Of a stretch of DNA of 64,000 bases, positions 41,136 to 48,828 are shown piece by piece. The stretch spans positions 248,001-312,000 of the forward strand of contig NZ_WKJJ01000002.1 of the NCBI RefSeq assembly GCF_009674485.1, given 5' to 3'. Made by a program: the position numbers and the translations under genes. Numbering within the stretch: position 1 is the stretch's first letter; each line of letters starts with the position of its first letter. This stretch comes from Pseudoduganella rivuli (lineage in GTDB: Bacteria > Pseudomonadota > Gammaproteobacteria > Burkholderiales > Burkholderiaceae_D). The notes below the pieces were generated by a model. The model saw nothing but the letters and a program-made list of their open reading frames with translations. It searched no databases and had not been told where the DNA came from.

Positions 41136-42034
41136 GCAAAGCCCTCCAGCCGCTCGCGCGCCGCGCGGGCAATGCAATCGGCCAGCTGGCGCGCGCCATG
41201 CGACAGCGGTGCGTGGCTGGCGGTCAGCAAATACATTTGCACGGGGATTTCCGGCGCCCACGGGCGGCACTGCACCAATGCCGGGGAGGCGGATGCCGCA
41301 GTGAACGGATCGACCACGGCCATGCCGCCGCCCGCTTCCACCAGTGAGCGGGCGATCTGGTACGTCTGCACCACGGTGCGGAATTCGGGTTCGATGTCCT
41401 GCGCTTCGCACGCGGCCAGCACTTGCGCGCCCAGCGGGTCGCTGTCTTCGTGGCCGATCAATTCGCCCGTCAATCCCTGTGCCGTCAGCGGCTGCCGGCA
41501 TTGCCTGTCCGTCCATGTGCCGCGCGGCGCGATGGCCGTCATGACGCCTTGCGCCAGTGCTTCCGCAACGATGCCCGGATGACCGGGGTCTTGCAGCGAC
41601 AGCGCCATGTCCGCTTCGCCCAGCCGCAGGATGTTGACGATTTCACTGGTGTGGTGCGTGCCCAGTTCGCAGCGCGCGGCCGGAAAATCCTGGCGCCACG
41701 CGCGCATGGCTTGCGGCAGCACACTGATGGCGACAGTCGGCGTCGATACCAGCCGCACGGTTTCCACCGCCCTGCTTTTCAAACTGGCGGCCAGCCGCCG
41801 GATGCCCAGCAGGTCGCGGCTGAGCTTTTCAGTTTCCGCAAACAGGCGGTGCGCTTCGGGTTTCGGGTACAGCTTGCCCCGCACGCGCTCGAACAGCGGC
41901 ATGCCCAGTTGCTGTTCGCAATGCTGCAAGACTTTGGTGACGGCCGGTTGTGAGATGTGCAAGACTTGCGCGGCGCCGCTGATGGTGCCGACCTGCATGA
42001 TGGCGTGAAAAACTTCGATGTGACGCAGCCGCAT
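41132..42034 (-). CDS. LysR-family transcriptional regulator coupled to the dipeptidase gene
   Basis: A 300-residue LysR regulator. Winged helix at residues 1-60 (MRLRHIEVFHAIMQVGTISGAAQVLHISQPAVTKVLQHCEQQ), with an effector domain from about residue 90. The opening resembles OccR/NocR-type regulators of amino-acid catabolism. It overlaps the downstream dipeptidase gene by four bases, so the regulator and dipeptidase are made together; the effector may be a wall peptide or D-amino acid, by context. Three direct repeats of GTATCG with a 10 bp period lie about 90-115 bp upstream of its start. Confidence 0.9.
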   Translation of the reverse strand: MRLRHIEVFHAIMQVGTISGAAQVLHISQPAVTKVLQHCEQQLGMPLFERVRGKLYPKPEAHRLFAETEKLSRDLLGIRRLAASLKSRAVETVRLVSTPTVAISVLPQAMRAWRQDFPAARCELGTHHTSEIVNILRLGEADMALSLQDPGHPGIVAEALAQGVMTAIAPRGTWTDRQCRQPLTAQGLTGELIGHEDSDPLGAQVLAACEAQDIEPEFRTVVQTYQIARSLVEAGGGMAVVDPFTAASASPALVQCRPWAPEIPVQMYLLTASHAPLSHGARQLADCIARAARERLEGFA

Positions 42035-42120
42035 GGCTTATTTCCCGGAATCCAGTCCTGCCACGGTGGCAAGACCGGTGCAGCATAGGCCAACGCACCG
42101 CTGCACGCAATCGTGTTCCT

Positions 42121-42150
42121 GTATCGGCTTGTATCGGCCTGTATCGCTAC
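42121..42150. repeat. Three 10-bp direct repeats between amiD and the LysR gene
   Basis: GTATCGG (42121), GTATCGG (42131) and GTATCGC (42141) recur with exactly one helical turn between them. The repeats lie upstream of the LysR gene and directly after the amidase stop codon. They could be a regulator binding array; no hairpin is formed. Confidence 0.55.
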
Positions 42151-42156
42151 TACAGC

Positions 42157-43008
42157 TTAGTGCAGTTCCTGGGTTGCCGCCACCGGCACGGGGGCGGCCG
42201 CTTGCGTGCGGGTCAGCACGTCGAGGATGGCGGCGGTTTCCGCATCGGGCTCGCCGTCGTATCTGGACTGGCGGTATTTCGACTGGAAGGCGAACAGGAC
42301 GTTGCGGGTGGCGTCGTCGAGCACGCCCGATTGCGCCACCGCGTAGCCATGCTGCGCGAGTTTTTTCTGGAACCAGATGATGTCCGGCATCTGTGTCTCG
42401 AACACGGCGCGCTGGGCCGCCACCTGGGCCGCATCCGGCCACGCGATCAGGCCGGCTTCCGCCAGTTGCTGCCAGGGGAACATGGGGCCGGGGTCTTGCT
42501 TGCGCTGCGGCGCCACGTCGGCGTGGCCCAGGATGTTTTGCGGCGCGATCTGGTGGCGCTTGACGATGTCTTTCAGCAGCAGGATCAACTGGTCGATCTG
42601 CGCCTGGCTGTAGGGTGCATAAGTCCCGCGCGCGTGGTCCGTGTAGCCGGGATTGACGATCTCGATGCCGATCGAGGCGGGATTCAGGTTGGAAAAGGTT
42701 TTCCAGCTCGACAGGCCCGCGTGGTTGGACTGGCGCGCTTCATCGACCAGCACATAGAACTTCGGTTCGGCTTCGTCGGTCAGCAGGTAATGGCTGCTGA
42801 CCGCCTGTTCCGTCAGCGTCTTGATCGAGCCTGGTAAATTGGCGACGGTGTAATGCAGGATCACGAATTTCACGCGGCTGCTCTGGCTGCGCGCGGTGTA
42901 CGTGTTATCCAGCCGCGCGGCCGGCGGCGCGGTGGCGCAGCCGGTCAGCAGGATGGCAATCAGGGGCAACAACAGCTTTTTGAACAAGGGAACTCTCCGC
43001 TTTTTCAC
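42157..43008 (-). CDS. amiD: Lipoprotein N-acetylmuramoyl-L-alanine amidase, AmiD type
   Basis: A 283-residue lipoprotein (lipobox LTGC) with an Amidase_2 domain and a C-terminal peptidoglycan-binding domain. Zinc ligands are His in ILHYTVANL, His in LGHADVAPQRKQDPG and Asp in the same segment. The C-terminal part from about residue 205 (WFQKKLAQHGYAVAQSGVLDDATRNVLFAFQSKYR) is a PG_binding_1 domain. This is the architecture of E. coli AmiD, which cuts the amide between MurNAc or anhydro-MurNAc and the stem peptide. The GTG at 43008 lies two bases after the kinase stop; a TTG at 42987 with GGAGAG six bases before it is the better start and keeps the lipobox. Confidence 0.88.
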   Translation of the reverse strand: MKKRRVPLFKKLLLPLIAILLTGCATAPPAARLDNTYTARSQSSRVKFVILHYTVANLPGSIKTLTEQAVSSHYLLTDEAEPKFYVLVDEARQSNHAGLSSWKTFSNLNPASIGIEIVNPGYTDHARGTYAPYSQAQIDQLILLLKDIVKRHQIAPQNILGHADVAPQRKQDPGPMFPWQQLAEAGLIAWPDAAQVAAQRAVFETQMPDIIWFQKKLAQHGYAVAQSGVLDDATRNVLFAFQSKYRQSRYDGEPDAETAAILDVLTRTQAAAPVPVAATQELH

Positions 43009-43010
43009 GA

Positions 43011-43910
43011 TCAGGACCGGGGCCGCGCCGCCAGGCGGGCTGCCGCGTAATGGGGCTGCACCGTGTGGCGGTGCAGCGGCACGTTGGGTGGCAGCGTATC
43101 ACGCATGGCGTGTTCTATCAGCGGATGCAATTCCGCCGCGCGGCCGGACAATGCCACGGGCCGCACGCCGAAGCGCGAGACCAGCGCCATCGCGATGCGC
43201 GCCAGTTCCCGGCCGGCCTGCTGCAGGATGGCTTGCGCCACCGGGTCCTGTTCCGCGCTGGCGGCGACGGCCACCGCCAGTTGGCCGATGGCGCCCCGTT
43301 CGCTGCCATACATGAACTGGCGCGAGTACGCCCAGTCGCTGCCGCCCACGTGATCGAATACCGCGTGCGCCATGGGCGAGTCGCGCCACGCGCCCGGCGC
43401 TTCATCTTCGCGCCGCCAGATATGGCGCAACGCTTCGCGGGCGATCCAGTAACCGCCGCCGCCATCGTCCAATCCCACGCCGCGGCCGCCGGCGCGGTGG
43501 AAGGCGCCGTGCGGGTCGATATAGGCGGCGATCGAGCCGGTGCCGGCATAGACCAGGTAACCGGCGCCGGGCATAAAACTGTCGAGGTAGGCGATTTCCA
43601 CGTCGTTCGATATCGTGACGTGGTCCGGGGCGATGCCCAGCAACTGCGCCAGCCATTGCGCGGGCAAGGCGCCGTCGTCGCCAAAACCCGTCAACCCGGC
43701 GCAGGCGCGGCGGGGTTGTCCACAGGCCAGCACGGCCTGCGCCAGCGCGGCAAAGGTGCTGTGCACAACTTCACGGCCCGCTGCACTGGTCATTTGCAAC
43801 GCCGACAAGCCCATGACATGGCCTTCCGCCACGACCGCGCCTTCAGCGTCCGCGAGCGCCCACCGCGTTTGCGTCCCGCCAGCATCGATTCCCAGCCCCA
43901 GCATCGTCAT
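43011..43910 (-). CDS. BadF/BadG-family amino-sugar kinase (GlcNAc/MurNAc kinase-like)
   Basis: A 299-residue sugar kinase of the actin-like ATPase fold: phosphate-1 motif GIDAGGTQTRWALADAEG near residues 4-21, AGLTGFGDDG, NDVEIAYLDS and the phosphate-2 motif VYAGTGSIAAYI, then GLDDGGGGYWI. Relatives are N-acetylglucosamine kinases and the MurK enzyme that phosphorylates both GlcNAc and MurNAc. With MurQ in the same operon, a MurNAc/GlcNAc kinase is the natural reading. It starts at 43910 or two codons later (ATGACGATG). A 114 bp gap with two hairpins separates it from the glycosidase gene, so its expression could be set separately. Confidence 0.82.
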   Translation of the reverse strand: MTMLGLGIDAGGTQTRWALADAEGAVVAEGHVMGLSALQMTSAAGREVVHSTFAALAQAVLACGQPRRACAGLTGFGDDGALPAQWLAQLLGIAPDHVTISNDVEIAYLDSFMPGAGYLVYAGTGSIAAYIDPHGAFHRAGGRGVGLDDGGGGYWIAREALRHIWRREDEAPGAWRDSPMAHAVFDHVGGSDWAYSRQFMYGSERGAIGQLAVAVAASAEQDPVAQAILQQAGRELARIAMALVSRFGVRPVALSGRAAELHPLIEHAMRDTLPPNVPLHRHTVQPHYAAARLAARPRS

Positions 43911-43935
43911 CCAGATATTTCCATTAACCAAAAAG

Positions 43936-43979
43936 GTGCCAGGGACTAAAATTCCTTCTGGAAAAAAAGTCCCTGGCAC
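43936..43979. repeat. Intergenic hairpin element upstream of the sugar kinase
   Basis: GTGCCAGGGACT (43936-43947) and AGTCCCTGGCAC (43968-43979) form a perfect 12-bp stem around a 20-base loop with an A-run. A second small hairpin GGGGCC-A-GGCCCC lies next to it at 43998-44010. The look is that of a dispersed intergenic repeat inside the operon; processing or attenuation of the mRNA is possible. Confidence 0.7.
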
Positions 43980-44024
43980 TTAAATTCTGTCAGAAAAGGG
44001 GCCAGGCCCCGAAATGTCGATTAG

Positions 44025-45698
44025 TTACAGTTGCGCGGTGATGCGCTCGCTTTCGTTGCCCAGGCGGTCCACGGCGCTGACCACGGCGACGCCCGGTTGC
44101 AACGCGCCGTCGTCGGCCAAGGTCACTTCCGTCAGGTTCGACGGCGCCGTGATGAAGCGCCATTCGTTGCCGTATTTGGCCCAGATCGCGAATTGCGTCG
44201 TGCTCTTGCCGGCGGACAGGCTCAAATCCAGCCCCCCCGTCCCGCGCCTGGCCGAGACGCGCGGCGCCGCCGGCGCTTCCGCACCCAGCCACGGCGTGGG
44301 CGGCACCAGCGCGGCGCTGGTGTAGCTGGCCGCGCGCAACTGGTCCGCCACGCCTTTGCGGTTTTGCATCAGCGCGGCAATGCTGAAGTGCACGTGCCCA
44401 TTCACCCCCTGGCGGCTGCGGGTCACCCCGATCTGCTTGACGATTTCTTCCGCGTCGAACGATTTCGGCGTGTTGTCGATCTTGCTCGTGTACAGGCCCG
44501 GCCACACGTGGCGGCCCCGTGTGTTTTCACGCAGCCAGTAATCGAGCAGCACGTCGAAGGCTTGCGGCTGCTGGGAGATGGGCCAGTACAGCTGCGGCGC
44601 CAGGTAATCGAGCCAGCCGTTTTTCAGCCACAGTTCCGCATCGGCGTACAGCTTGTCGTACTGGCTGAAGCCCACGATGCCGGGCGGGCGGCGGTCCGGG
44701 CGGCCGATGCCGAACGGGCTGATGCCGAAGCGCACCCACGCCTTTTCGCGGTGGATGCCCGTGTACAGCGCTTCGATCAACTGGTTGACGTTTTGCCGCC
44801 GCCACGAAGGGCGGTCCAGCTTGCCGCCACCCTGCAGGTAGCGTTGCCACGCCGGCTGGTCCGGGAATTCCAGTTCCGGTTTCATGCCGCCGCTGGCGGG
44901 CACGTCGAGCGCGGCCGATTCCGCGCCGGTGGCGCTGGGCGCTTCGATCGGGTAGGGATAGAAATAATCGTCGATGTGCACACCATCGATGTCATAGCGG
45001 CGCACCACGTCCAGCACCACGTCCAGCGTGTGCTTCGACGCATCCTGCTCGCCCGGGTCCATCCACTGGTAGCGGCCATAGGTTTTCACCGTGTGCGGCC
45101 GGGTCACGGAAATATGGCTGCGCGCGGGCGGCGATTTCGCGGTCGCATGGCGCGCGCGGTACGGGTTGAACCACGCGTGCAATTCCAGGCCCCGCGCGTG
45201 CGCCTGGTCGATCCAGAATTGCAGCGGGTCATAGGCGGGCGACGGCGCCTTGCCCTGCTGCCCCGTCAGGAATTCGCTCCACGGTTCCAGCTCGGACGGG
45301 TAAATCGCATCGGCGCTGGGACGCACTTGCAGCACGATGGCATTCAAATTCAGCGCCCGCGCGCGGTCCAGGATGGCGATGGCTTCCGCCTGCTGTTTGG
45401 CCACGGGCAGGTTGCTGCGGCTTGGCCAGTCGATATTGGCCACGGTCGAGACCCACGCGGCGCGGAATTCGCGCGGCGCGGGTGGCGGCAGCACGCCGTT
45501 GACGGCGGGCGCCCTGCCGGCGGCCGGCGCCGTTCCCGCAGCCGTACCGGCGGCGCCAGGCGCGGCGCCCGGGCCCGGTGGCTGGGCGTTGGGCAGCGGC
45601 GGCGCCAGCGATGTGGTGGAACAGGCGCTCATCAGCGCCGCCAGCGCGGCGGCAGCGCCGGCGGTCAGGGTCAGCCGCTTTTTCGGATTCAAAACCAT
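44025..45698 (-). CDS. Lipoprotein glycoside hydrolase, GHL10/DUF187 (DigH-like)
   Basis: A 557-residue lipoprotein: lipobox MSAC, a Pro/Ala/Gly-rich linker to about residue 75, then a GHL10 (DUF187) domain. Signature segments are EFRAAWVSTVANIDWPS, LNAIVLQVRPSADAIYPSELEPWSEFLTG and YDIDGVHIDDYFYPYPIEA, the last carrying the acidic residues expected at the active site. E. coli DigH, of the same family, is an outer-membrane lipoprotein that cuts peptidoglycan glycans stripped of stem peptides. The GAGGT ribosome site touches the ATG at 45698, so a TTG two codons later (45692, MNPKKRL) is the more likely start. Cotranscribed with AmpG-like and MurQ genes. Confidence 0.85.
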   Translation of the reverse strand: MVLNPKKRLTLTAGAAAALAALMSACSTTSLAPPLPNAQPPGPGAAPGAAGTAAGTAPAAGRAPAVNGVLPPPAPREFRAAWVSTVANIDWPSRSNLPVAKQQAEAIAILDRARALNLNAIVLQVRPSADAIYPSELEPWSEFLTGQQGKAPSPAYDPLQFWIDQAHARGLELHAWFNPYRARHATAKSPPARSHISVTRPHTVKTYGRYQWMDPGEQDASKHTLDVVLDVVRRYDIDGVHIDDYFYPYPIEAPSATGAESAALDVPASGGMKPELEFPDQPAWQRYLQGGGKLDRPSWRRQNVNQLIEALYTGIHREKAWVRFGISPFGIGRPDRRPPGIVGFSQYDKLYADAELWLKNGWLDYLAPQLYWPISQQPQAFDVLLDYWLRENTRGRHVWPGLYTSKIDNTPKSFDAEEIVKQIGVTRSRQGVNGHVHFSIAALMQNRKGVADQLRAASYTSAALVPPTPWLGAEAPAAPRVSARRGTGGLDLSLSAGKSTTQFAIWAKYGNEWRFITAPSNLTEVTLADDGALQPGVAVVSAVDRLGNESERITAQL

Positions 45699-45761
45699 AC
45701 CTCGATTCAGTGATTGCGCCGGTATTGTAGCTGTAAGCCGGGCGATACCGCGCCAAGGAGC

Positions 45762-47030
45762 CTAACCTTCGCGCCCGAACGCGGGGTCGACCTTGATCAG
45801 CGCCGTCACGGCAAACGCGGGGACGGTGGCCAGGCACGCATAGATGAAGAAGTGCTGGTAACCCAGTTGCTGCTGGATCCAGCCGCTGGCCATTTGCGGC
45901 GCCATCATTCCCAGCGCCATGAAACCCGTGCAAATCGCATAATGCGCGGTTTTATGGGCGCCGTCCGACACCATGATCATGAACATCAGGTACGACGCGA
46001 AGCCGAAGCCATAGCCGAATTGTTCCAGCGCGATGGCGCCCGTGATGGTGGTCAGGCTGGAGGGCATCATGGTGGACAAATAGACAAACACCAGGTCCGG
46101 CACGTGCACGGCCAGCGCCATCGGCCACAGGCATTTTTTCAGGCCAAAGCGGGCGATCGTGACGCCGCCCAGCAAGCCGCCCAGGGTCAGCGCAAGGATG
46201 CCCACCGTGCCATAGGCAAAACCATAATCCTTGTTCGACAGCCCCAGGCCGCCCACGTCGCGCGGATCGAGCAGGAACGGCGTGGCCATTTTCAGCAATT
46301 GCGCTTCGCCCAGGCGGAACAGCAGCAAAAACGCAAGGATGACGACGATGCCATCCTTGCGGAAGAACGCCCCGAAGGTGTCGAAAAATTCACGGTATAA
46401 CTGCTTGCCGGCGGGCGGCGGCTGGTCCGCCGCAGGGCGCGGCAATACCAGCGCATGCCACGCGAACAGCGTCAGAAACAGCGCGCCCAGCACGAAGAAC
46501 ACGATGGACCATGCCGTCTGCGCATCGCCATGGCGTTCGATCAGCACGCCGGACAGGCTGACCAGCGCGCCCTGCCCCAAAATCGTCGCGGCCCGGTAAA
46601 ACGTGCTGCGCACGCCGACGTACGCGGCTTGCTGCTGCTTGCGCAGGGCCAGCATGTAAAAGCCGTCCGCCGCGATGTCATGGGTGGCGGAACTGAAGGC
46701 CATCAGCCACAGCACGGCCAGGCTGGCCTGGAAGAACAGCGGCAAATGCGTGGTCAGCGCCACCATCGCCATGCAGGTCCCCAGCAGGAATTGCAGCGCC
46801 ACGACCCAGCGCCGCCGCGTGCCGAACATTTCCACCAGCGGCGACCACAAGGGCTTGATCACCCACGGCAGGTACAGCCAGCCCGTGTACAGCGCGATAT
46901 CGGTATTGGAAAAGCCGGTATTTTTGTACATCACCGTGGCCAGTGTCATCACCACCACGTAGGGGATGCCCTGGCCAAAGTACAGCGTGGGAATCCAGCG
47001 CCAGGGATTGCGTTGTTCGGTTGCTTCCAA
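45762..47030 (-). CDS. AmpG-like MFS transporter for muropeptides
   Basis: A 422-residue inner-membrane carrier with about twelve hydrophobic segments and the AmpG pattern: IPTLYFGQGIPYVVVMTL, TGWLYLPWVIKPLWSPLVE, the FSSATHDIAADGFY segment and FEQFGYGFGFASY-like sequence (ALEQFGYGFGFASY). AmpG imports anhydro-muropeptides from the periplasm. It starts at a TTG (47030) with weak ribosome site, 20 bp after MurQ. The neighbouring etherase, kinase, amidase and glycosidase support a role in wall salvage. A different N-acetylamino-sugar substrate cannot be ruled out. Confidence 0.85.
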   Translation of the reverse strand: MEATEQRNPWRWIPTLYFGQGIPYVVVMTLATVMYKNTGFSNTDIALYTGWLYLPWVIKPLWSPLVEMFGTRRRWVVALQFLLGTCMAMVALTTHLPLFFQASLAVLWLMAFSSATHDIAADGFYMLALRKQQQAAYVGVRSTFYRAATILGQGALVSLSGVLIERHGDAQTAWSIVFFVLGALFLTLFAWHALVLPRPAADQPPPAGKQLYREFFDTFGAFFRKDGIVVILAFLLLFRLGEAQLLKMATPFLLDPRDVGGLGLSNKDYGFAYGTVGILALTLGGLLGGVTIARFGLKKCLWPMALAVHVPDLVFVYLSTMMPSSLTTITGAIALEQFGYGFGFASYLMFMIMVSDGAHKTAHYAICTGFMALGMMAPQMASGWIQQQLGYQHFFIYACLATVPAFAVTALIKVDPAFGREG

Positions 47031-47050
47031 TGTGGACTTTCAGGTGCGTA

Positions 47051-47944
47051 TCAGGTGGTTCGGTCGGATTTCAGCGCCGCCCGCACGCTGCCGCCGGTCT
47101 GGGCCAGCACGGCGGCGGCCTGTTCCGTGGTCTGCCCGTTCAGCAGCGCGACGATGGCGACCTTGACGTGGTGGCGGCACTGCTCCAGCGTGGCGCGGGC
47201 GGTGGCCTCGTCCACGCCGGTGGCGTGCATGGTCAGGCGCACGGCGCGCTGCACCAGCTTGGCGTTGGTGGCCTGCAAGTCTACCATCAGGTTGCCGTAC
47301 ACTTTATGCAAACGCACCATCAGCGCGCTCGAGATCGTGTTCAGCGCGATTTTCTGCGACGTGCCGGCTTTCAGCCGCGTGCTGCCGGAAATGACTTCCT
47401 CGCCCGTGTCCAGCGTGATGCCGATCTCGGCCTGCAGGGCGACGGGCGCATCGCGGTTATTGGCAATGCCGATGGTCAGCGCGCCCGCGTCGCGCGCTGC
47501 GGCCAGCGCGCCCAGCACATACGGCGTGCCGCCCGATGCGGCTAGCAGGAACACCACGTCATCGGCGGTGGGATGCACGGCGTTCAAGTCCGCCGTTCCC
47601 TGCGCGGCATCGTCTTCCGCCCCTTCCACCGCCTGGAACATGGCGCCCGCGCCGCCCGCCAGCAGCGCGACGGCCCGCTCGTGGGGCCAGGAAAAGGTGG
47701 GATACAGTTCGACGCTGTCGAGTACGCCGAGACGGCCCGACGTGCCGGCGCCCACGTACAGCAGGCGCCCGCCCGCCTGCAGGCGCGGCACGGCGGCGGC
47801 GATGGCGGCGGCAATTTGCGGCGCGGCCTGGCGCACCGCTTGCACGGCTTGCAGCTGGTCGTCGACAAAGGCGCCGACCAGGTCCGCATCCGCGTATTGG
47901 TCCAGTTGTGCGTGGCGAACACTGGGAGTCTCAGTTTTCAGCAT
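47051..47944 (-). CDS. murQ: N-acetylmuramic acid 6-phosphate etherase
   Basis: A 297-residue SIS-domain enzyme that splits MurNAc-6-phosphate into GlcNAc-6-phosphate and D-lactate. It has the family start (LKTETPSVRHAQLDQYADADLVGAFVDDQL), GRLLYVGAGTSGRLGVLDSVELYPTFS, GGAGAMFQAVEGAEDD and the C-terminal UBA-like helix (VDEATARATLEQCRHHVKVAIVALLNG). The glutamate in VEGAEDD is the catalytic acid position. It follows the GntR gene by 28 bp in one operon. Confidence 0.95.
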   Translation of the reverse strand: MLKTETPSVRHAQLDQYADADLVGAFVDDQLQAVQAVRQAAPQIAAAIAAAVPRLQAGGRLLYVGAGTSGRLGVLDSVELYPTFSWPHERAVALLAGGAGAMFQAVEGAEDDAAQGTADLNAVHPTADDVVFLLAASGGTPYVLGALAAARDAGALTIGIANNRDAPVALQAEIGITLDTGEEVISGSTRLKAGTSQKIALNTISSALMVRLHKVYGNLMVDLQATNAKLVQRAVRLTMHATGVDEATARATLEQCRHHVKVAIVALLNGQTTEQAAAVLAQTGGSVRAALKSDRTT

Positions 47945-47972
47945 CGCTCGGCCCTGGAAGTTGGGTTGGGGT

Positions 47973-48716
47973 CTACGCGGGAGCGCGTCGCATTTCCGCC
48001 ACGAAATCGTAATGGTCGCTGCGGCAATACGAATGGGTCAGTTCCACGGCTTCGCCGGATTCCAGGTAGGCGATCCGGGTGATGAACAGCACCGCCTGCC
48101 CTTCCGGCACTTCCAGTTGCTGCGCCAGCTCGGCCGGCGCATTCATGGCGCGGATATGCTGCAGCGCGCGCGCCGGCGCCTTGCCGGTCGATTCCAGGTA
48201 GGCGTACAGCGAATCGCCGATGGCTTCCGGTTTCGGCACGATATGTTGCGGCAGCACGGACACTTCATACGCCATCACGACATCGTCCGCCATGCGCAGG
48301 CGCTCCAGCCGCGCCACTTTGCTGCTGGGCGACAAGGCCAGGCTCATTTGTTCGTCCGCCGACGCGGTGACGATGGCGCGCTTCAGCCAGCGCGATTTCG
48401 GCGTATAGCCGCGCTGCTGCAATTGCTCTGAAAAACTGGTGAGGTTGGACAACGGCTGTTCGATGCGGGGCGCGATGTAATTGCCCGAGCCGCGGCGGCG
48501 CACCACCAGGCCCTGGTCGACCAGTTGGTCGATGGCCTTGCGCGCCGTGACGCGCGACACGTTCAACAGTTCCGACAGCGTGCGCTCGGACGGCAAGGCC
48601 TGGTCGACCTGGTAACGCCCATTGCGCACGTCGTCACTGAGCTTGCGCGCGATCTGCATGTACAGCGGCGAATTGTCTGATACATCTGCGTGGAATTCAA
48701 CGCTGGTCTGGCTCAT
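47973..48716 (-). CDS. GntR-family regulator with UTRA domain (NagR/MurR-like role)
   Basis: A 247-residue regulator: GntR winged helix at about residues 17-82 (SPLYMQIARKLSDDVRNGRYQVDQALPSERTLSELLNVSRVTARKAIDQLVDQG) and a UTRA effector domain from about residue 100 (ALQHIRAMNAP; VLFITRIAYLESGEAVELTHSYCRSDHYDF). UTRA proteins of this type sense phosphorylated amino sugars (GlcN-6-P or GlcNAc-6-P in NagR/DasR). It heads the wall-salvage operon and is divergent from the D-amino-acid dehydrogenase gene. I see no clear DasR-like operator in the 112 bp between them. Confidence 0.9.
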   Translation of the reverse strand: MSQTSVEFHADVSDNSPLYMQIARKLSDDVRNGRYQVDQALPSERTLSELLNVSRVTARKAIDQLVDQGLVVRRRGSGNYIAPRIEQPLSNLTSFSEQLQQRGYTPKSRWLKRAIVTASADEQMSLALSPSSKVARLERLRMADDVVMAYEVSVLPQHIVPKPEAIGDSLYAYLESTGKAPARALQHIRAMNAPAELAQQLEVPEGQAVLFITRIAYLESGEAVELTHSYCRSDHYDFVAEMRRAPA

Positions 48717-48828
48717 ACGGGTTTCTCCTAGGCCTCCAGTGTAAACGGCGCGGAGCTTTCACGTCCATTTTTTGCTCGAACCTATGTTATGTGCCGCACA
48801 TGGCGGATTTCGTGGGTAAGCTGTCGGC

